Positions 21,485 to 33,312 of a stretch of 64,000 nt of DNA are shown here, piece after piece; positions within the stretch are counted from its first letter, which is position 1, and every line of letters starts with the position of its first letter. Source of the DNA: Metellina segmentata (Eukaryota > Arthropoda > Arachnida > Araneae > Tetragnathidae); NCBI GenBank assembly GCA_947359465.1, contig OX375872.1, forward strand, positions 10,610,137-10,674,136, written 5' to 3'. The notes under the pieces are model-generated. The model saw nothing but the letters and a program-made list of their open reading frames with translations. It was not told the origin of the DNA and made no database searches. The position numbers were made by a program, and so were the translations under genes.

Positions 21485-23010
21485 TACAGGGTGATTCAGA
21501 AAGGATTCCCTAACTTTGAAATGAAATAACTGCGAAATAGTGATAGATTGAAATACGAAAAGTGGTGTTTTATGAGCAGGCCTGTGATTTCAAATAGACC
21601 GGTTTACAAAATTCGTAACAACTTTGTACAATAGATGACGCTGAAATCTTGGTTCTTTTCCACAGGCGCCTGAATCCCATGATAGTACTTTACGCAAGTC
21701 CAACTTGATTGGCTAATCGGATCACATGACCTAGATACGTATGTCATCAAGGTTTATAGTTGTTGGCGATTTATCTCTTCCTTTCTGCTTTCTTCTTTTC
21801 TTTTCAGAACCATGGCTATGGGTGGGTAGAGGTGGGAGCCGAAAATTGTATCCTTTTATTATATAAGTTAATAATTATATAAGTTAGTGTTTTATGTATG
21901 CTTTTTGTTACATCAGAATGGTCCTAAGCCAGCGGTGGATACGACACCATCATCCTGAAGCAAAGGGGACGGCAGAGGGGCGGAAAAATATCAGCTGGTA
22001 GTGAGTTCAGGAGTGGTTCTTAGATTATTTATGTAAAATCAACGGAAGCTTGGAAAAATATGAAAAGGGTATTAAAAATTAGGAAAAGTAAATTAGAATG
22101 AAAAGGAATTAAATTGGAATTTTTTTTAAATAAATTGGAGGATCTAAGAACTTTTCCGCCAGCTGGGTTCCAACTCGGGACGTCATACTCCGCTGCCGAC
22201 GGTAATCTGAATGTGGGTGACTTTAGCCATTAGGCCATCGTTGCTTCACGAAAAGAAGCTCTTTAAAGTATAAGTACCCTTAATATAAGTTGGCAAGAAA
22301 TACTACTAACAACAACCATACAACTTATATATGAGGAGCAAATCAGAGTCAACTTGTCGGACACTTACGCTGTACGCTGAGGCGCTAGTGTATGTATTGT
22401 ATTTGTAATTCTACGAAACAACGCGCATATTCAAAATCAAATGGTTACTGCAGCAATCAGATTGGCGAGATATCCAAGTGAAGCCAAGCCCTTGAAACTA
22501 GCCAATCAAGTTGGACTTGCGTAAAGTACTATCAATCATGGGATTGAGCCGCTTCTTTCTTTTCCCCTTTAAATAAGTGTGAATTGTCATTCAAAAACAG
22601 GCGTTCCCAATTCACATTACAAGGGATTCGAAATGGCAACTTTGAACAGGAATCACTTAGCGCAAGCGAAAGGAGAAGTTTGAAACCACCTGTCGCAAGG
22701 TGTGCACTGAAATTAATACACATGCTTCACAGATGAACTGTTCAAGCATTTGAGCATTCTTATTTATGTCCTTCAAAAAGCCCCAGGGGAAAAAATCACA
22801 TGGATTGAGATCTGGGGAGTATGGAGACCAATTTATTCCGGTGCCGGTCTCTTTGGAATAATTTAGCAATGGCTGCCATGAAGTATTCATCAAGAAAGGC
22901 TGCACAGAAGTACGTTGCTGTCGGGCATCATCTTGCACAAATCACGAAGTCGTCTAATGCTTGAAGTGTGGTGACAAACTGTTGTAAAATCGCAATGTAT
23001 CGAGATGAGG
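21485..23010 (-). mobile_element. mariner-like element, interrupted and decayed
   Basis: One end is visible as TACAGGGTGATTCAGAAAGG (21484). Minus-strand frames at 22657-22938 and beyond encode SPYSPDLNPCDFFPWGFLKD and then TLRQVVSNFSFRLR and HFESL, the C-terminal third of a mariner/IS630-type transposase with the SPDLxPxDFFxWG block. It carries several stops. A separate TIR element (21674-22544) is inserted in it. The other end was not found. Confidence 0.75.
21674..22544. mobile_element. TIR element nested in the mariner remnant
   Basis: Ends read inward ATCCCATGATAGTACTTTAC and, from the right, ATCCCATGATTGATAGTACT, continuing CGCAAGTCCAACTTGATTGG on both sides (about 40 bp TIRs, 4-bp indel). 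TGA flanks both ends (21671-21673 and 22545-22547), a possible 3-bp duplication as in PIF/Harbinger elements, although that family prefers TWA. No transposase. A tRNA-like stretch lies inside at about 22165-22255 on the minus strand. Confidence 0.75.
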
Positions 23011-23144
23011 TCACAGTTTCTAACGCCCTATAATCCCTTTATCGGAGACGGTATCGCTATCTATTAGCGAAAATTGTAACTAACTTTTAAACCGGAAGAT
23101 TTAAAATTCCAGACGTGCCAAATGTACCAATTGTATAGTTCATT

Positions 23145-23222
23145 TCCTTGGAATGTAATTTTTTGGAAAGATTCTATTGTTCTTTTCCTTGGAATATACG
23201 TTTTTGGGAAGATTCTCTCCCA
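23145..23222. repeat. GGAAAGATTCTATT short-repeat cluster
   Basis: Two units with TTTTTGGAAAGATTCTATTG and TTTCCTTGGAATATACG. Another partial unit lies at 23565-23600 after the SINE. Confidence 0.5.
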
Positions 23223-23227
23223 TCCAA

Positions 23228-23560
23228 TTTCGCCGACCAACCGGTAAAGTGGTTAAGGTGTTAGCCTTTAGATCGGAAGGTTCCTGGTTCGAATCCGGGT
23301 CCGGGCATGGATGTTTGTAAGCGTATGGTGTAGAGGCGGTTGGTGCACCTTAAATCTGTCGTGGCCGAAAGTCCTCACGTTGTGTTGGTGTGGAAGTTTG
23401 GAGAGTGGGGTGCCATCTCAGGTGTTGCCTCGTCATCTGACCGTGGTTAAAAATTACGAGGTGTTGTCCTCGGATTGATTATGGGATTGATCCCGGACCG
23501 TCGTCAATAGCCCGTTGTGTTGGTATAGTACGATGTTAACAAAAATTACCATTTACCCAT
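23228..23560 (+). repeat. SINE-A, near full-length with tRNA-like head
   Basis: The head holds an A-box-like TAAAGTGGTTAAGGTGTTAG and a B box GGTTCGAATCC. The body carries GTGGCCGAAAGTCCTCACGT, GGAAGTTTGGAGAGTGGGGT, CTCGTCATCTGACCGTGG, TTACGAGGTGTTGTCCTCGG and CCGGACCGTCGTCAATAGCC, and ends GATGTTAACAAAAATTACC. tRNA-derived SINEs are transcribed by RNA polymerase III and moved by LINE machinery. Confidence 0.85.
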
Positions 23561-23562
23561 CC

Positions 23563-24170
23563 AATTTCTTAGAATAGAATGCATTGGATATAATATTTCG
23601 ATTAGGAAGGTTAAAAGTGGTTACAAGTCTTAACAGGGGAGAGGTGAAATTATGCGTGTAAACCCCTCGGAGGGTTAGAAGGCGATAAATGGTTTTCTCT
23701 TGGCTGAACCGATTGATTGTTCTCTGAAAATTAAACATTTTTTGCTTCTGCCTTCGAGAGAAATACAGTATTCTCTTTGAAATAAAAGCACTTCTCTTCC
23801 AATGAATTTGATTTCATTAAGGGAGACCTGTAAGTAATATACCATAATTATTTTGATTAATTTTACATGGCCTATTTTGTAGTGATAACGAAGCAAATAT
23901 GTTTTATATTACGATTTTGGTAAGTTTTTTAAGCCAATATACACACTTTTTTTATAACACTACTCCTCTGTCAATTTTCAATATATTTGTATAAAATAAA
24001 TTTCTACAGTAGGGTTATAGTATGTATATGCAAAAGTTCTAGGAAGAGAATTTCTAAAAAATTTTTTTGTGAGTTTTCATTAAAAAAATATTTTACTCAT
24101 TTTATGGTAAATTTCTATAAAAATTTCCTATTTTTTTTATGTTTATAAATTTGTATTTTTTTTTCTGATA
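23563..24170. other. no gene seen
   Basis: AT-rich with long T runs towards the right. Minus-strand frames at 23553-23896 lack recognisable content. Confidence 0.45.
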
Positions 24171-24172
24171 CC

Positions 24173-24449
24173 GGGTATAGTGGTTAAGGTGTTAGCCTCT
24201 AGATCGGAAGGTTCCTGGTTCGAATCTTAAATCTTCGAATCGAACTTTAAATCTTTCGTAGCCGAAAGTCCTCACGTTTTGTTGGTGTGGAAGTTTGGAG
24301 AGTTGGGTGCCAGCTCAGGTGTTGCTTCGTTATCTGACCGTGGTTCAAAATTACGAGGTGTTGTCCTCGGTCTTTCCCTTAAAGGACTCATCCCGGACCG
24401 TCGTCAATAGCCCGTTGTGTTGCTCAAGTACGACGTTAACTAAAATTAC
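24173..24449 (+). repeat. SINE-A with tRNA-like head
   Basis: Head GGGTATAGTGGTTAAGGTGT and GGAAGGTTCCTGGTTCGAAT, then the same body blocks as at 23228, ending TACGACGTTAACTAAAATTA. A short direct duplication (TTAAATCTTCGAATCGAACT) sits just after the B box. Confidence 0.85.
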
Positions 24450-24733
24450 CGCTAATGTGCGGAATCGAGAGTTTTTCGAATTTAACCTAGATAATATCCT
24501 GAAAGAATTTATGTGGTGAAAATGTTCGTATTATGTACTTATCAGGAACTTTTGATGGAACATGGGGGAGGGTAGGATGTTGAGAATGCGATTGTACTAC
24601 GTGGGTGTTGTTGAGGGTGGAGCTTCTTGCTGTCACTCTCGGCGATACCACGTGAGCGTTCGAAAAGGAATGCGATTAAAAATATTTTTTTAGACTTCCT
24701 AATGGCACGGCTTTGAGGTGATAATAATTTGGT

Positions 24734-24803
24734 AATTTTTAGTTAACGTCGTACTAGAGCAACACAACGGGCTATTGACGACGGTCCGGGATCAGTCCCT
24801 TAA
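24734..24803 (-). repeat. SINE-A, 3' part of a copy split by a Kolobok element
   Basis: Reads TTAGTTAACGTCGTACTAGA, GCAACACAACGGGCTATTGA and CCGGGATCAGTCCCTTAA. The rest of the same copy resumes at 26256 with TTAAGGGAAAGAACCGAGGA. Confidence 0.85.
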
Positions 24804-26255
24804 GGGGACCGGGAAGGCCCTATCTCCTCCATGTTAAATTCACGAAATTCAAGACCCTTTTTCTCAATAACTATAATAGTAATCAACACAAAATTTTTAT
24901 GGTGGTTAGACTGATATGTTATACAAACTTTAACAGCTCACTTTTTTTTTATTTAAAATTTTTAATTTTATAGAAATTTTTATCTGAATATCACTTTTTA
25001 GATAGCATTTTTTAACACATTTAAATTTCTAAAAAATCCAATTTTCAAAAAATCAAAAAATGCCCGTGTTAAAATCTTTAGAGATATAACACAAATATGT
25101 CATAAAAATATTAAGTCATTATGTTCAGTAGATTCTGAGAAAATGGGGCATGAATCTTAAAAATCTTAAGTTTTGAGAAAAATGGATTTAAACATTTCAA
25201 ATGAATTTTTATAAATAATTTTACGTCTAACCTTAATGAAATCCTGATTTATATAAAGGGTGATCTCTTTCATTTTTAATACATGTATCTTCAATTTTTT
25301 TTTATGCTTTTCTTTCTATGGCGGGCCTTTTTACTGTATTCGGAGAGTTTTCGCTCTCCATCGATAACATGGTCTTAGTCCAGTTTTCTCAAAAATTTGT
25401 ATAAAATGGCAGCCTGGATTGATTTAAACTCTAGATTATGTATAGCACTTTATAATATTTCCACTGTTGCAGCAGGAAACAGCATCAAACACTCCCAGTT
25501 TTAAAGTTTGGATGGTTACAAACACATATTTGGAACGCGAGTCCAAATCACATTGTTCACCGATTCATTTGGGTTTTGAATCTTTCCGTGAGCACATTTT
25601 TTCAACAATTCTGGATTCGCCAAGTCTCTGAAATTTGATTTAATTATCTTCAAAATGTAGGCAGTATAAGGCAAGGCAATATGTGTGTGTTTATCATGGT
25701 AATACACATCACTCTTTTAGCTACAGCACGTTGAAATTTCCACCAGCTTTCATTCCCAACTGGACAAAGACCGTGATTTGGATTTAAGTTACTTGACAGT
25801 AAATAAAAATATTTTGCCCAGACAGATTGTTGCATATTGTGCAAAAAACCAACATTTATCCTTATTGCTAGTCCATAACAGATCAAATGTCATGTCTCAG
25901 AAAAGCTAACTTATATCGCATGGTAAAATGAATAAAAATAGTTAGAAAAAAACTAAATGATTACAGTTAACTCTACTGTTACCAGATTATCGAAAATAAT
26001 TTTAGTAAAGTAAAGTAAAAAATATAATATAGATTGTTGAGCAACAAAGATTAGAAATGTCCACAAACGGTTTGTTTACATTTGAAAGGCCGTGTCAGAT
26101 GTAAAGTGCTTATTGGAAACGTGCATAATTTTCAAACTTCCTCTTATTCTATTACCTAGTGTGATATATCATTGGAAAGAGGAGATTTTGAACTATATAA
26201 AGGAGCAATAAAATAGAAATTGATTTTTTAGTCGAATTTTGCTTTCCCGGTCCCC
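24804..26255. mobile_element. Kolobok-type element (1452 bp), TTAA target
   Basis: Flanked by TTAA (24800-24803 and 26256-26259) and bounded by GGGGACCGGGAAGGCC and, inward from the right, GGGGACCGGGAAAGCA. It sits inside an otherwise continuous minus-oriented SINE-A. TTAA duplication is a Kolobok property, and the coding remnant inside agrees. Confidence 0.85.
25516..25886 (-). pseudogene. Kolobok/Mutator-like transposase, C-terminal fragment
   Basis: Two overlapping minus-strand frames carry GLAIRINVGFLHNMQQSVWA, NLNPNHGLCPVGNESWWKFQ, then FRDLANPELLKKCAHGKIQN and NPNESVNNVIWTRVP. From memory, the Mutator-like domain of Kolobok transposases has CPxGxxSWCkwQkA, then LLxKCxHGxTQNxNESxNxxIW, which these match. 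A frameshift between the two frames breaks the gene, and the N-terminal half is missing from this 1.45-kb element. Confidence 0.8.
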
Positions 26256-26365
26256 TTAAGGGAAAGAACCGAGGACAACACCTCGTAATTTTGAACCACG
26301 GTCAGATGACGAGGCAACACCTGAGCTGGCACCCCACTCTCCAAACTTCCACGCCAACCAAAACA
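26256..26365 (-). repeat. SINE-A, remaining part of the split copy
   Basis: Continues the copy that stops at 24803: TTAAGGGAAAGAACCGAGGA, CAACACCTCGTAATTTTGAA, CCACGGTCAGATGACGAGGC and CACCCCACTCTCCAAACTTC. Confidence 0.85.
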
Positions 26366-26526
26366 CGGCTTTGAGGAGTGAGCTTTCTTGATGTGCTCCT
26401 TGTTCTAGAAATTCGAACTTACGTATTTCAATATAATATTACTATTTGTTGTGTAGTTGTACCGTTTGTTTCATGTGTCAAAATAAATCACAAAAAGACA
26501 TTCTTGGACTCGATGATTCTTCTCAC

Positions 26527-26655
26527 AAGTGTTGCCTCGTCATCTGACCATGGTTCAAAATTACGACGTTGTTCTTGAATCTTTCCCGTCGGGATGGATT
26601 CCGAGCCGTCGCCAATACCCCGTCATGTTGCTCCAGTGCGATGTTTATTCAACTA
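26527..26655 (+). repeat. SINE-A 3' fragment
   Basis: GTGTTGCCTCGTCATCTGAC, GGTTCAAAATTACGACG, CCGAGCCGTCGCCAATACCC and GTTGCTCCAGTGCGATG. Confidence 0.8.
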
Positions 26656-26814
26656 CCTCTTGAAATAATTACTTTTAGATGAATGGTCCTAGCAATTTCG
26701 AAAAAATATAGTATGCGTTTGACTTAGACCCGGTTTGTTATGTTACTAGAGTTTCTCCAGTCAAGTAATTTTTACATTTTTTTAAGCAGAGGTATTGTTT
26801 TATTCTCCGTTGAT

Positions 26815-27470
26815 TCGAATCCGATCTTTGGATTTTAATTCGATTAATTGACCGATTTTATTAACTAGGGATTTTGCATAATAGTTACATAAATGCTTTG
26901 AATCCGTATTTTTTGGAATTTAACTCCATAAAGTAGCTGATTTTTTTAATCCTTTATTAGGCTACTTTTATTAACCGGTGAATTCATTTAATAATGTGTT
27001 GATTTGATTCCAATCCTGGGATTTTAATTCAATTAAGCGATCGATTTTATTAACTGGCGATTTGATATAATAGTGTATCGTTTTGAATCTGCACCTTTTG
27101 AATTTAATTCTATTCAGTGGTGGATTTTATTGATGGGTTTCAAGACAGGTTTTACAAGCCGGTGAATTTGACTAAAATATGAGCTGATTTGAATACACTC
27201 CTGGGGCGGATTTTAATCTTATTAACCAGTGATTTGAATCCACTCCCGAGAATTTAATTCTATTAAGTTGCTCATTTTTTACCGGTGATTTTACAATGAT
27301 ACTGCTTTGGTATGAATACTTTCCTTGAAATTTAATTATTTTAAGTGGTTGGTTTTATTAACCACTGAATTGACATAACAAGGTATTGATACTTTGGAAT
27401 TTAATTCTATTAATCGGCTGATTTTATTAACCGGTGATTTTACAGAGAATACTGCATTGATTTACATCCA
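26815..27470 (+). repeat. degenerate tandem repeat, 70-80 bp
   Basis: Units share TGATTTGAATCCNNTCCTGG, GATTTTAATTCNATTAA and GATTTTATTAACCGGTGATT. About eight units, strongly diverged, non-coding. Confidence 0.75.
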
Positions 27471-27479
27471 TTCCTATGA

Positions 27480-27710
27480 CTTCCTATCCATTCCTATGGC
27501 CTGTGTTAATATTATTGCTAACCTGTTTTAATATTATTACTAACCAGTGTTAATAACCTGCGTTTATATTATTAACATATGTTCATATTATTATTATTAA
27601 CCTGTGTTAATATTATTATTATCTTGTGTTAATATCATTATTAACCCGTGTTAATATTATTATTAACCTTCGTTAATATTATTATTATGCTGTGTTAGTA
27701 TAAAGACCCA
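27480..27710 (+). repeat. tandem repeat, about 22 bp
   Basis: ACCTGTGTTAATATTATTAT repeated about nine times with variation. Confidence 0.85.
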
Positions 27711-28234
27711 GCATAAGAATTCCTTTAAAGATTAATCTCCATCCTGTTTCGATGAGAGTTACATCAGTGAAGTCGCCCTCAAACAACACGTGCCACCTCT
27801 ACCGAATGTTGCACCATGCAGAAAATATTTTTATGTTAGGATTGAGTAGACATTTCAACAGCTAGTGTTGCGCAAGTCTTTTCAGCAAAGACGCAGTCTG
27901 CTTCGCTTTGTAAACAGAGGGCACACCTCCATTTGGCGATCCTGATTCATGGTTTCATCTCTCCGTATTGATATCTGGTTTAGCGTCATAGACGGAAATC
28001 AACTGTGAAGGTTTTAACAGTGTGTGGAGTCAATCTTTGGAAAGTTATTTATTTTGCTGAATTCAATGCACAAGGGGCGTTTGCAAAAGTTCAAATAATA
28101 ACTAGATTAAACATTTTTAGCCTTCTGAGTGGTTCACAGACATAAATCTACCTTGAAATCTGCAGATTTACCCCGCTTGACTTCTAACCAATGCTGACCT
28201 TGACCAATAGATTTTTCTAAACGATTCTGTTCTC

Positions 28235-28660
28235 AGGAGTTGAACGATAGAATCTTTCCAAAGTATTTTATTCAACGTATTGGGGTTTTATGGCGCATAG
28301 TTCAATTTGGCCAAGTTGTGCCAAACACAAGACAGCCTGAAGTGAAAATTGTCAAGATAGGGAAAAAAAGAGAATGACCAGTACTTCGTATCCGTCAAGC
28401 CCGTACACACATAAAGGAGATGTGCCTCTGTGGGATATATTTAAAGGAAATTATCTATAGAATCTTTCCTAAGGATTCTCTTCCAAGGAAAGCATCCCCC
28501 TTTCCAACCACTTAACCAGGTTTCAACCTTCTTGACCAATAGACAAAAAATTCTATTCTAAGGAAAATACAGCAATGAAATCGTTACAAAGGATTCACAT
28601 CTAAGAAAATGAAATAAGGGAATTTATTCTAAGGAAAGGACCAATAGAATCTCTTTCAAA
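28235..28660. repeat. SINE-B copy within GGAAAGATTC-type repeats
   Basis: A plus-oriented SINE-B (28274 to about 28440: GGGGTTTTATGGCGCATAGT, TTTGGCCAAGTTGTGCCAAA, CACAAGACAGCCTGAAGTGA) lies between reverse-oriented GATAGAATCTTTCC units at 28248 and 28450-28660. This is the longest SINE-B seen here and it includes CCGTCAAGCCCGTACACAC. Confidence 0.65.
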
Positions 28661-28679
28661 AGGTTAAAAGAATCCACAG

Positions 28680-28840
28680 CCTCTGGTGCAAAATCCTGCT
28701 CCAAACTGTCACTAGTTCTGGGAAAGGGACAATTTGTTTTTCTAATTTATTCCCTCTTGGAGAATAGGTCAGTTTTGTCTCGACGAGATATTTCGTCCTT
28801 AGCAAAATTGAAGATACTTCGGGCGAGATATTTCGTCGAG
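28680..28840 (-). mobile_element. relative of the TTAA-MITE family
   Basis: Inverted counterpart of 3675-3950: GGGACAATTTGTTTTTCTAA, then TTTTGTCTCGACGAGATATT and GGGCGAGATATTTCGTCG. Confidence 0.55.
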
Positions 28841-28879
28841 AGTAAAACACTTAAATCTTAATTTTCAAAAAGTACTTAA

Positions 28880-29083
28880 CCCTTTTGGTTGTTGACTTGA
28901 TCAGGTCATTAGCAGATCTTGATGGCGAGATAGAAGTTAGACACTATAAGAAACATTAACACATCTTGATCTTGTCATCGTCAAATAAACGGCAACCACG
29001 TATTTGTTGGCGATATATCGCGTGATTAGCACAATTGGTCACATCTTGATGGACGAGATATCTCGTCGAATTCACTTGGAGGG
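28880..29083 (+). mobile_element. TTAA-MITE, complete but diverged
   Basis: TTAA at 28876-28879 and TTGA (decayed) at 29084-29087. Left end CCCTTTTGGTTGTTGACTTG; right end holds GGACGAGATATCTCGTCGAA and TTCACTTGGAGGG. Confidence 0.75.
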
Positions 29084-29089
29084 TTGAAG

Positions 29090-30060
29090 AGCGATTAGCC
29101 CAGAGGAGTAACTAAAGGAGGGGTAAGGGAGGATTTTCCTCGGAAAAATGTTGTCCCTGTCACAGAAGTATTTTGTAGCACTATGCGTGTAGTGTGAACG
29201 ATTATAGTCAACGTGAATATTAAAAGTCAATACTTCGTCTCAAGTTTCCCTATTAATCGTATTGCTATTCAGGAAAGAGACAAAGTTGCGATCGTCTCAC
29301 AAACGTCTGGAGATTACCAAACGAGACAGACGCCTTTTCTGACTTCCGTCCAGGACAATCATTAACAGGAGACTACTGAGCTCGGCACTTTGATAAAGTT
29401 TTTGTTCAAGATTTGACCAATTTCCAATTACCTGATTATTTAAGAAAACTGTATCATCACTTAACGTAAATTTTGAATTAGACAGGGAGCGGTATCAGCC
29501 TCAAGTGTCTCACGTTCAACAATGGCTAGCTCCGCCTTTGAATCAATCAATACAAGTATTGCACAAAATAAATTAAACATTAAATTCAGTAGGATACAGT
29601 AATTTTCAAAATAGGAAGAGCAATCCTTTTCTTAAGCCATAGTGTCTTCGAATCTTTCCCTTCGGGATGGATCCCGGATCGTCGCCAATAGCCGGATGGC
29701 ATATTACCAACCTTTACTGGAATAGAAGACATTTGGAAATTTTAAGCAGCCTGATTTGTTGGTTTCAAACTGTCGTCTAAGACGTCACTACGTGACGTCA
29801 TCAATAGTATGTAATGTTTCACGTGTACTCGGTACGAAGTTTCTAATGAAAGCCGGTAGCAAACGAAAGCAGATGGGATATTGGCCATCTCTATTTTTAT
29901 AAATGGTAATTCTTTAAGAAATACTATTTTGGGGTTATAATAGGGCTTTTGGTATGACTAAGTATTTTTTTTGTTAAAAAATTGTATTGAAGGATAAATT
30001 TAGCTCCTACTGATCACATTTTAAATACTCCTATGGTTTTATGATGTATGTGATTTAATA
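29090..30060. other. no gene seen; SINE-A scrap at 29645-29700
   Basis: A short SINE-A piece reads TCGAATCTTTCCCTTCGGGA and TGGATCCCGGATCGTCGCCA. Elsewhere I see no coding, RNA or TIR signal. Confidence 0.45.
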
Positions 30061-30061
30061 C

Positions 30062-31800
30062 AAATACAAATACAAATATTGACGACCAGCTACAGGCTCA
30101 AGCCCAGCAAGGCTGGTCCTTTGTTTATGAATTCTCCAATTCCCACTGACTATCCAATTGTGTCTTAAATTCGTACACTCATTTTGAATAAACTATATTT
30201 TCTGGCAACGCGTTCCAACTGTCTATTACCCTATTAAAGTAGTAGTTTTTCCTTAAATCCCGATTAAAATGTGTCTTATTCAATTTATACCCATGGCCCC
30301 TTGTTCTGTTATCCCTATTGAAATTTAAGCCCTCTGTGTCCCCTTGTTTTACAAACTTGAAAAGCTGAATCAAATCCCCCCTCCTTCTTCTTTCCAGTGT
30401 ATACATGTTTAGCTTACTTAAACGTTCATTATAGTCGAAATTTGCTAGCCCCTTTATTATTTTTGTAGCTCTGTGCTGAACCCTTTCAATTGATTCTATG
30501 TCCTTTCTCATATATGGAGCCCAGAATTGTACAGCATATTCTAGATGTGGTCTTACTAAACCGTTATATAATGGCAAGATTATATTCTTATCCCTTGAAG
30601 TTACAGTCTTTTTAATATACCCCAATAACCTATTAGCCTTTTTACCCGCAGCTGAACATTGGTGACCCATTTTAAAATCCCTGTGAATTATCACCCCAAG
30701 ATCCTTGACTGTTTCTCCCTCCTTTACCTTTACTCCCTGCAGACAGTACTCGGCTCCACTGTTCCTGTAACCCATATGCAGAACTTGACATTTCCCTACA
30801 TTAAATGACATACCCCATTTTACAGCCCATTCGGATATCTTATCAAAATCTCCTTGTAAATTTCCTATCTGTAACTTGGTATCCACTGTCCCCCATATTT
30901 TTAAGTCATCTGCAAATATACTGATTCTATTCTTGATCCCCTGACCTATATCATCTATGAAAATTATAAATAAAATTGGTCCCAAAACTGATCCCTGAGG
31001 CACCCCACTTATAACTTCTGTCCACTGTGAATAATTTCCTTTTACTTGCACTCTCTGCTTTCTACCCAATAACCAATTCTTTATCCATATTAATGTTTTT
31101 CCCTGAATCCCCAGCCTTTCCAATTTAAACAGTAATGCCTCATGAGGTACTTTATCAAAAGCCTTTTGAAAATCTATGTACATGATATCCACACTGCTCT
31201 TATTATCCAGCTCCTCAGTAATTTTTTCGTAGAACTTCAAAAGGTTTGTAGAGCAGGATCTGCCCTTCCTAAACCCATGCTGATTCTCTGATAACAGTCC
31301 CCCCTCCTCCAAGTATAACATTATATGCTTTTTTAACAGAGATTCAAATATTTTGCAAATTACTGATGTTAGACTTACTGGTCTATAGTTGCCCGGATCA
31401 CTTTGTGTTCCCTTTTTGAAAATTGGAGTTATGTTGGCCAACTTTCAATCCATTGGCACCCAACCTGTGCTATATGTTGAATTAAATATCGTGTGAATTA
31501 CTTCCCCCAGTTCTTCCGCGCATTCCACTAGTACTCTCGGATAAATATCGTCTGGCCCTGGTGCTTTAGATGGCTTAATTCTTTTCAACTGATGTACTAT
31601 TTCATCCCTGTTGAATTTGCATTCTTTAATTATACCCCCTGCAAAGGCTCCATCCTTGGGATCCTTTTTTAAACTATAGTTACTATTGAAAACCCCCAGA
31701 AAAAAGTCGTTTAACACGTTTGCCATTCCCTCCTCGTCTTGAATTAATTCACCTCCCTTCCCCTCTAACGGTCCCAGTGTAGTGCTAAATTTAACAAGTT
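30062..31800 (-). mobile_element. CR1-like non-LTR retrotransposon, 5'-truncated
   Basis: Minus-strand LINE whose 3' end is GAGCCTGTAGCTGGTCGTCA followed by about three TATTTG units, a short-repeat tail as CR1-clade elements have instead of poly(A). The 5' end falls inside the coding region near 31800. A second copy with the same 3' end lies at 48869-49397. Confidence 0.9.
30125..31775 (-). pseudogene. reverse transcriptase ORF of the CR1-like LINE
   Basis: One reading frame covers the reverse transcriptase, with two nonsense codons. Blocks in order: LNDFFLGVFNSNY, IKPSKAPGPDDIYPRVL, TPIFKKG, NYRPVSLTSVICKIFESLLK, HGFRKGRSCSTNLL, YIDFQKAFDKVPHEALLFKL, SGVPQGSVLGPILFIIFIDD and the catalytic FADD in ISIFADDLKIWG, then the C-terminal PLYNGLVRPHLEYAVQFWAP and QHRATKII region. 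The TGA at 31445-31447 stands where TGG (Trp) is expected in WVPMD-W-KLANITP. The TGA at 30179-30181 stands where copy 2 has GGA. No endonuclease domain is left. The product would have primed reverse transcription of its own RNA at nicked DNA. Confidence 0.93.
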
Positions 31801-33310
31801 AATAATAACAAGTTAAAAAATACTTAGCACAATATTTCCTCGAATTTTGAAATGTTTGTGAAATAAAAAAAATCTTTATACTGCTCCATTTCAGTCGTAG
31901 GTACTATTTTCGCAAAACATCGTGAATAAACAAATATTTTGCTTGTTCATGTTTTCATTGAGAATATGGGAACCTTAATTATCCAATTTAATCCGTAATG
32001 CAAGAAAATTCCGTGCTATTTAGTAAATATCCGATTAACAATGAAAAGGTTTTCAAGTTCTGAAAGTTCACACATCCCATACAACTCCGTGTGAAGAAAT
32101 TCATCGCTTACGCAAGCCAAATCTGGGGTTCTACAAAAAGTAATAGCATCAACACCCTTGAAATCCTCCAATCTACCACCCTCAGAACCATCTCCAAAGC
32201 CAGATGGTTTCAGCGAAATACCGAAATATAAGACGCGGTCGTAAAATTACCTCTCTTAAAATCCACATAGCAAAACCTCTGCAACATAAATAACGAATCC
32301 ATACAACACATCCCCAGTAATAACGAAAAACTCCCCTGTTTCCGCCTTCTATTCTGTTCAAGGACCCAAGTGTCCTTTAAAGTTCGCAAATGGACTGTAT
32401 TTTTAAATTGTGCTGGTAAAATCTACTCTGAAATTAAAACACAAAACATGTTTTTCGATCCCAATGGCAGCAACTGTTGAAATGACGCTAGGTAATTATC
32501 TTAAAGCTAACGCTTTCTTTTTTATTAGTATTCTATATTCAGTAGAAGTAGTTCCAACTTTCGACAGAATGTTGCGCAATCGATAAACACAGAACCAAAA
32601 CTACTTTAGCTCATCAAACCGCGATTTTGCAATCGCACACTCCAACATCCTATAAATTGAGCCCATGTGATTCAATGCAAATACAAGCTTGCCCAAATAA
32701 TATCACAAAATTGAAACTCTCGCCCATGCATAGCTAAAAATTAACATGGAAAAATATTCAAAAGAAAGAGAAAACACATTACAAAATCCTGGCAATTTTA
32801 TTGAATACAACGAATTTAGTGATTTCGAACATAGGCCTGATAACATGATGATATACCTAACAAAACAATGTCTATAGTAATAATTCTGATGTAACTGTCA
32901 CGAGAAATGGATGAATTTGTCGTAAACCAAAATATTTAAATGCCTATGAACTGTGAAATGTAATTATAATTATGTACTTTAGGGGTAAATTATATCGTAA
33001 CTGACATTTGGAAAATTTTACAGTATAGGAGATCAAATCATTTTAAAGGGCTTTTTCTTTACATTAAGAAGGATAAATGTTTTAAAGTCAAATAAATGTT
33101 TGTTCACTAACAATTGTTTAAATGCCACTTACAATGAAAACCCTACAATCGAAAAATTTGCATATACGATACTTTACTCTGAGGTACAGAATTGTATACA
33201 TACCTATGTTTTCGAATTTAAAAAAAGTGAATTGTAACATTATAAATGTGTATTGTGTTTTATAATATTTACAGTATAGTCTTATAATATTATAGTATAG
33301 TATAGTAATA
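31801..33310. other. no gene seen
   Basis: AT-rich. AACAAGTTAATAATAACAAG next to the LINE 5' end looks like a short duplication. From about 33240 the AT-rich sequence grades into TATAGTATAGTAATAT repeats that belong to the minisatellite split by the Tc1 element. Confidence 0.5.
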
Positions 33311-33312
33311 TA

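Noticed and set aside
23243..23310. tRNA gene
   Set aside because: A and B boxes are present, but the sequence is the head of a dispersed repeat with a non-tRNA body and no closed cloverleaf. The same applies at 24175, 49640 and 58960.
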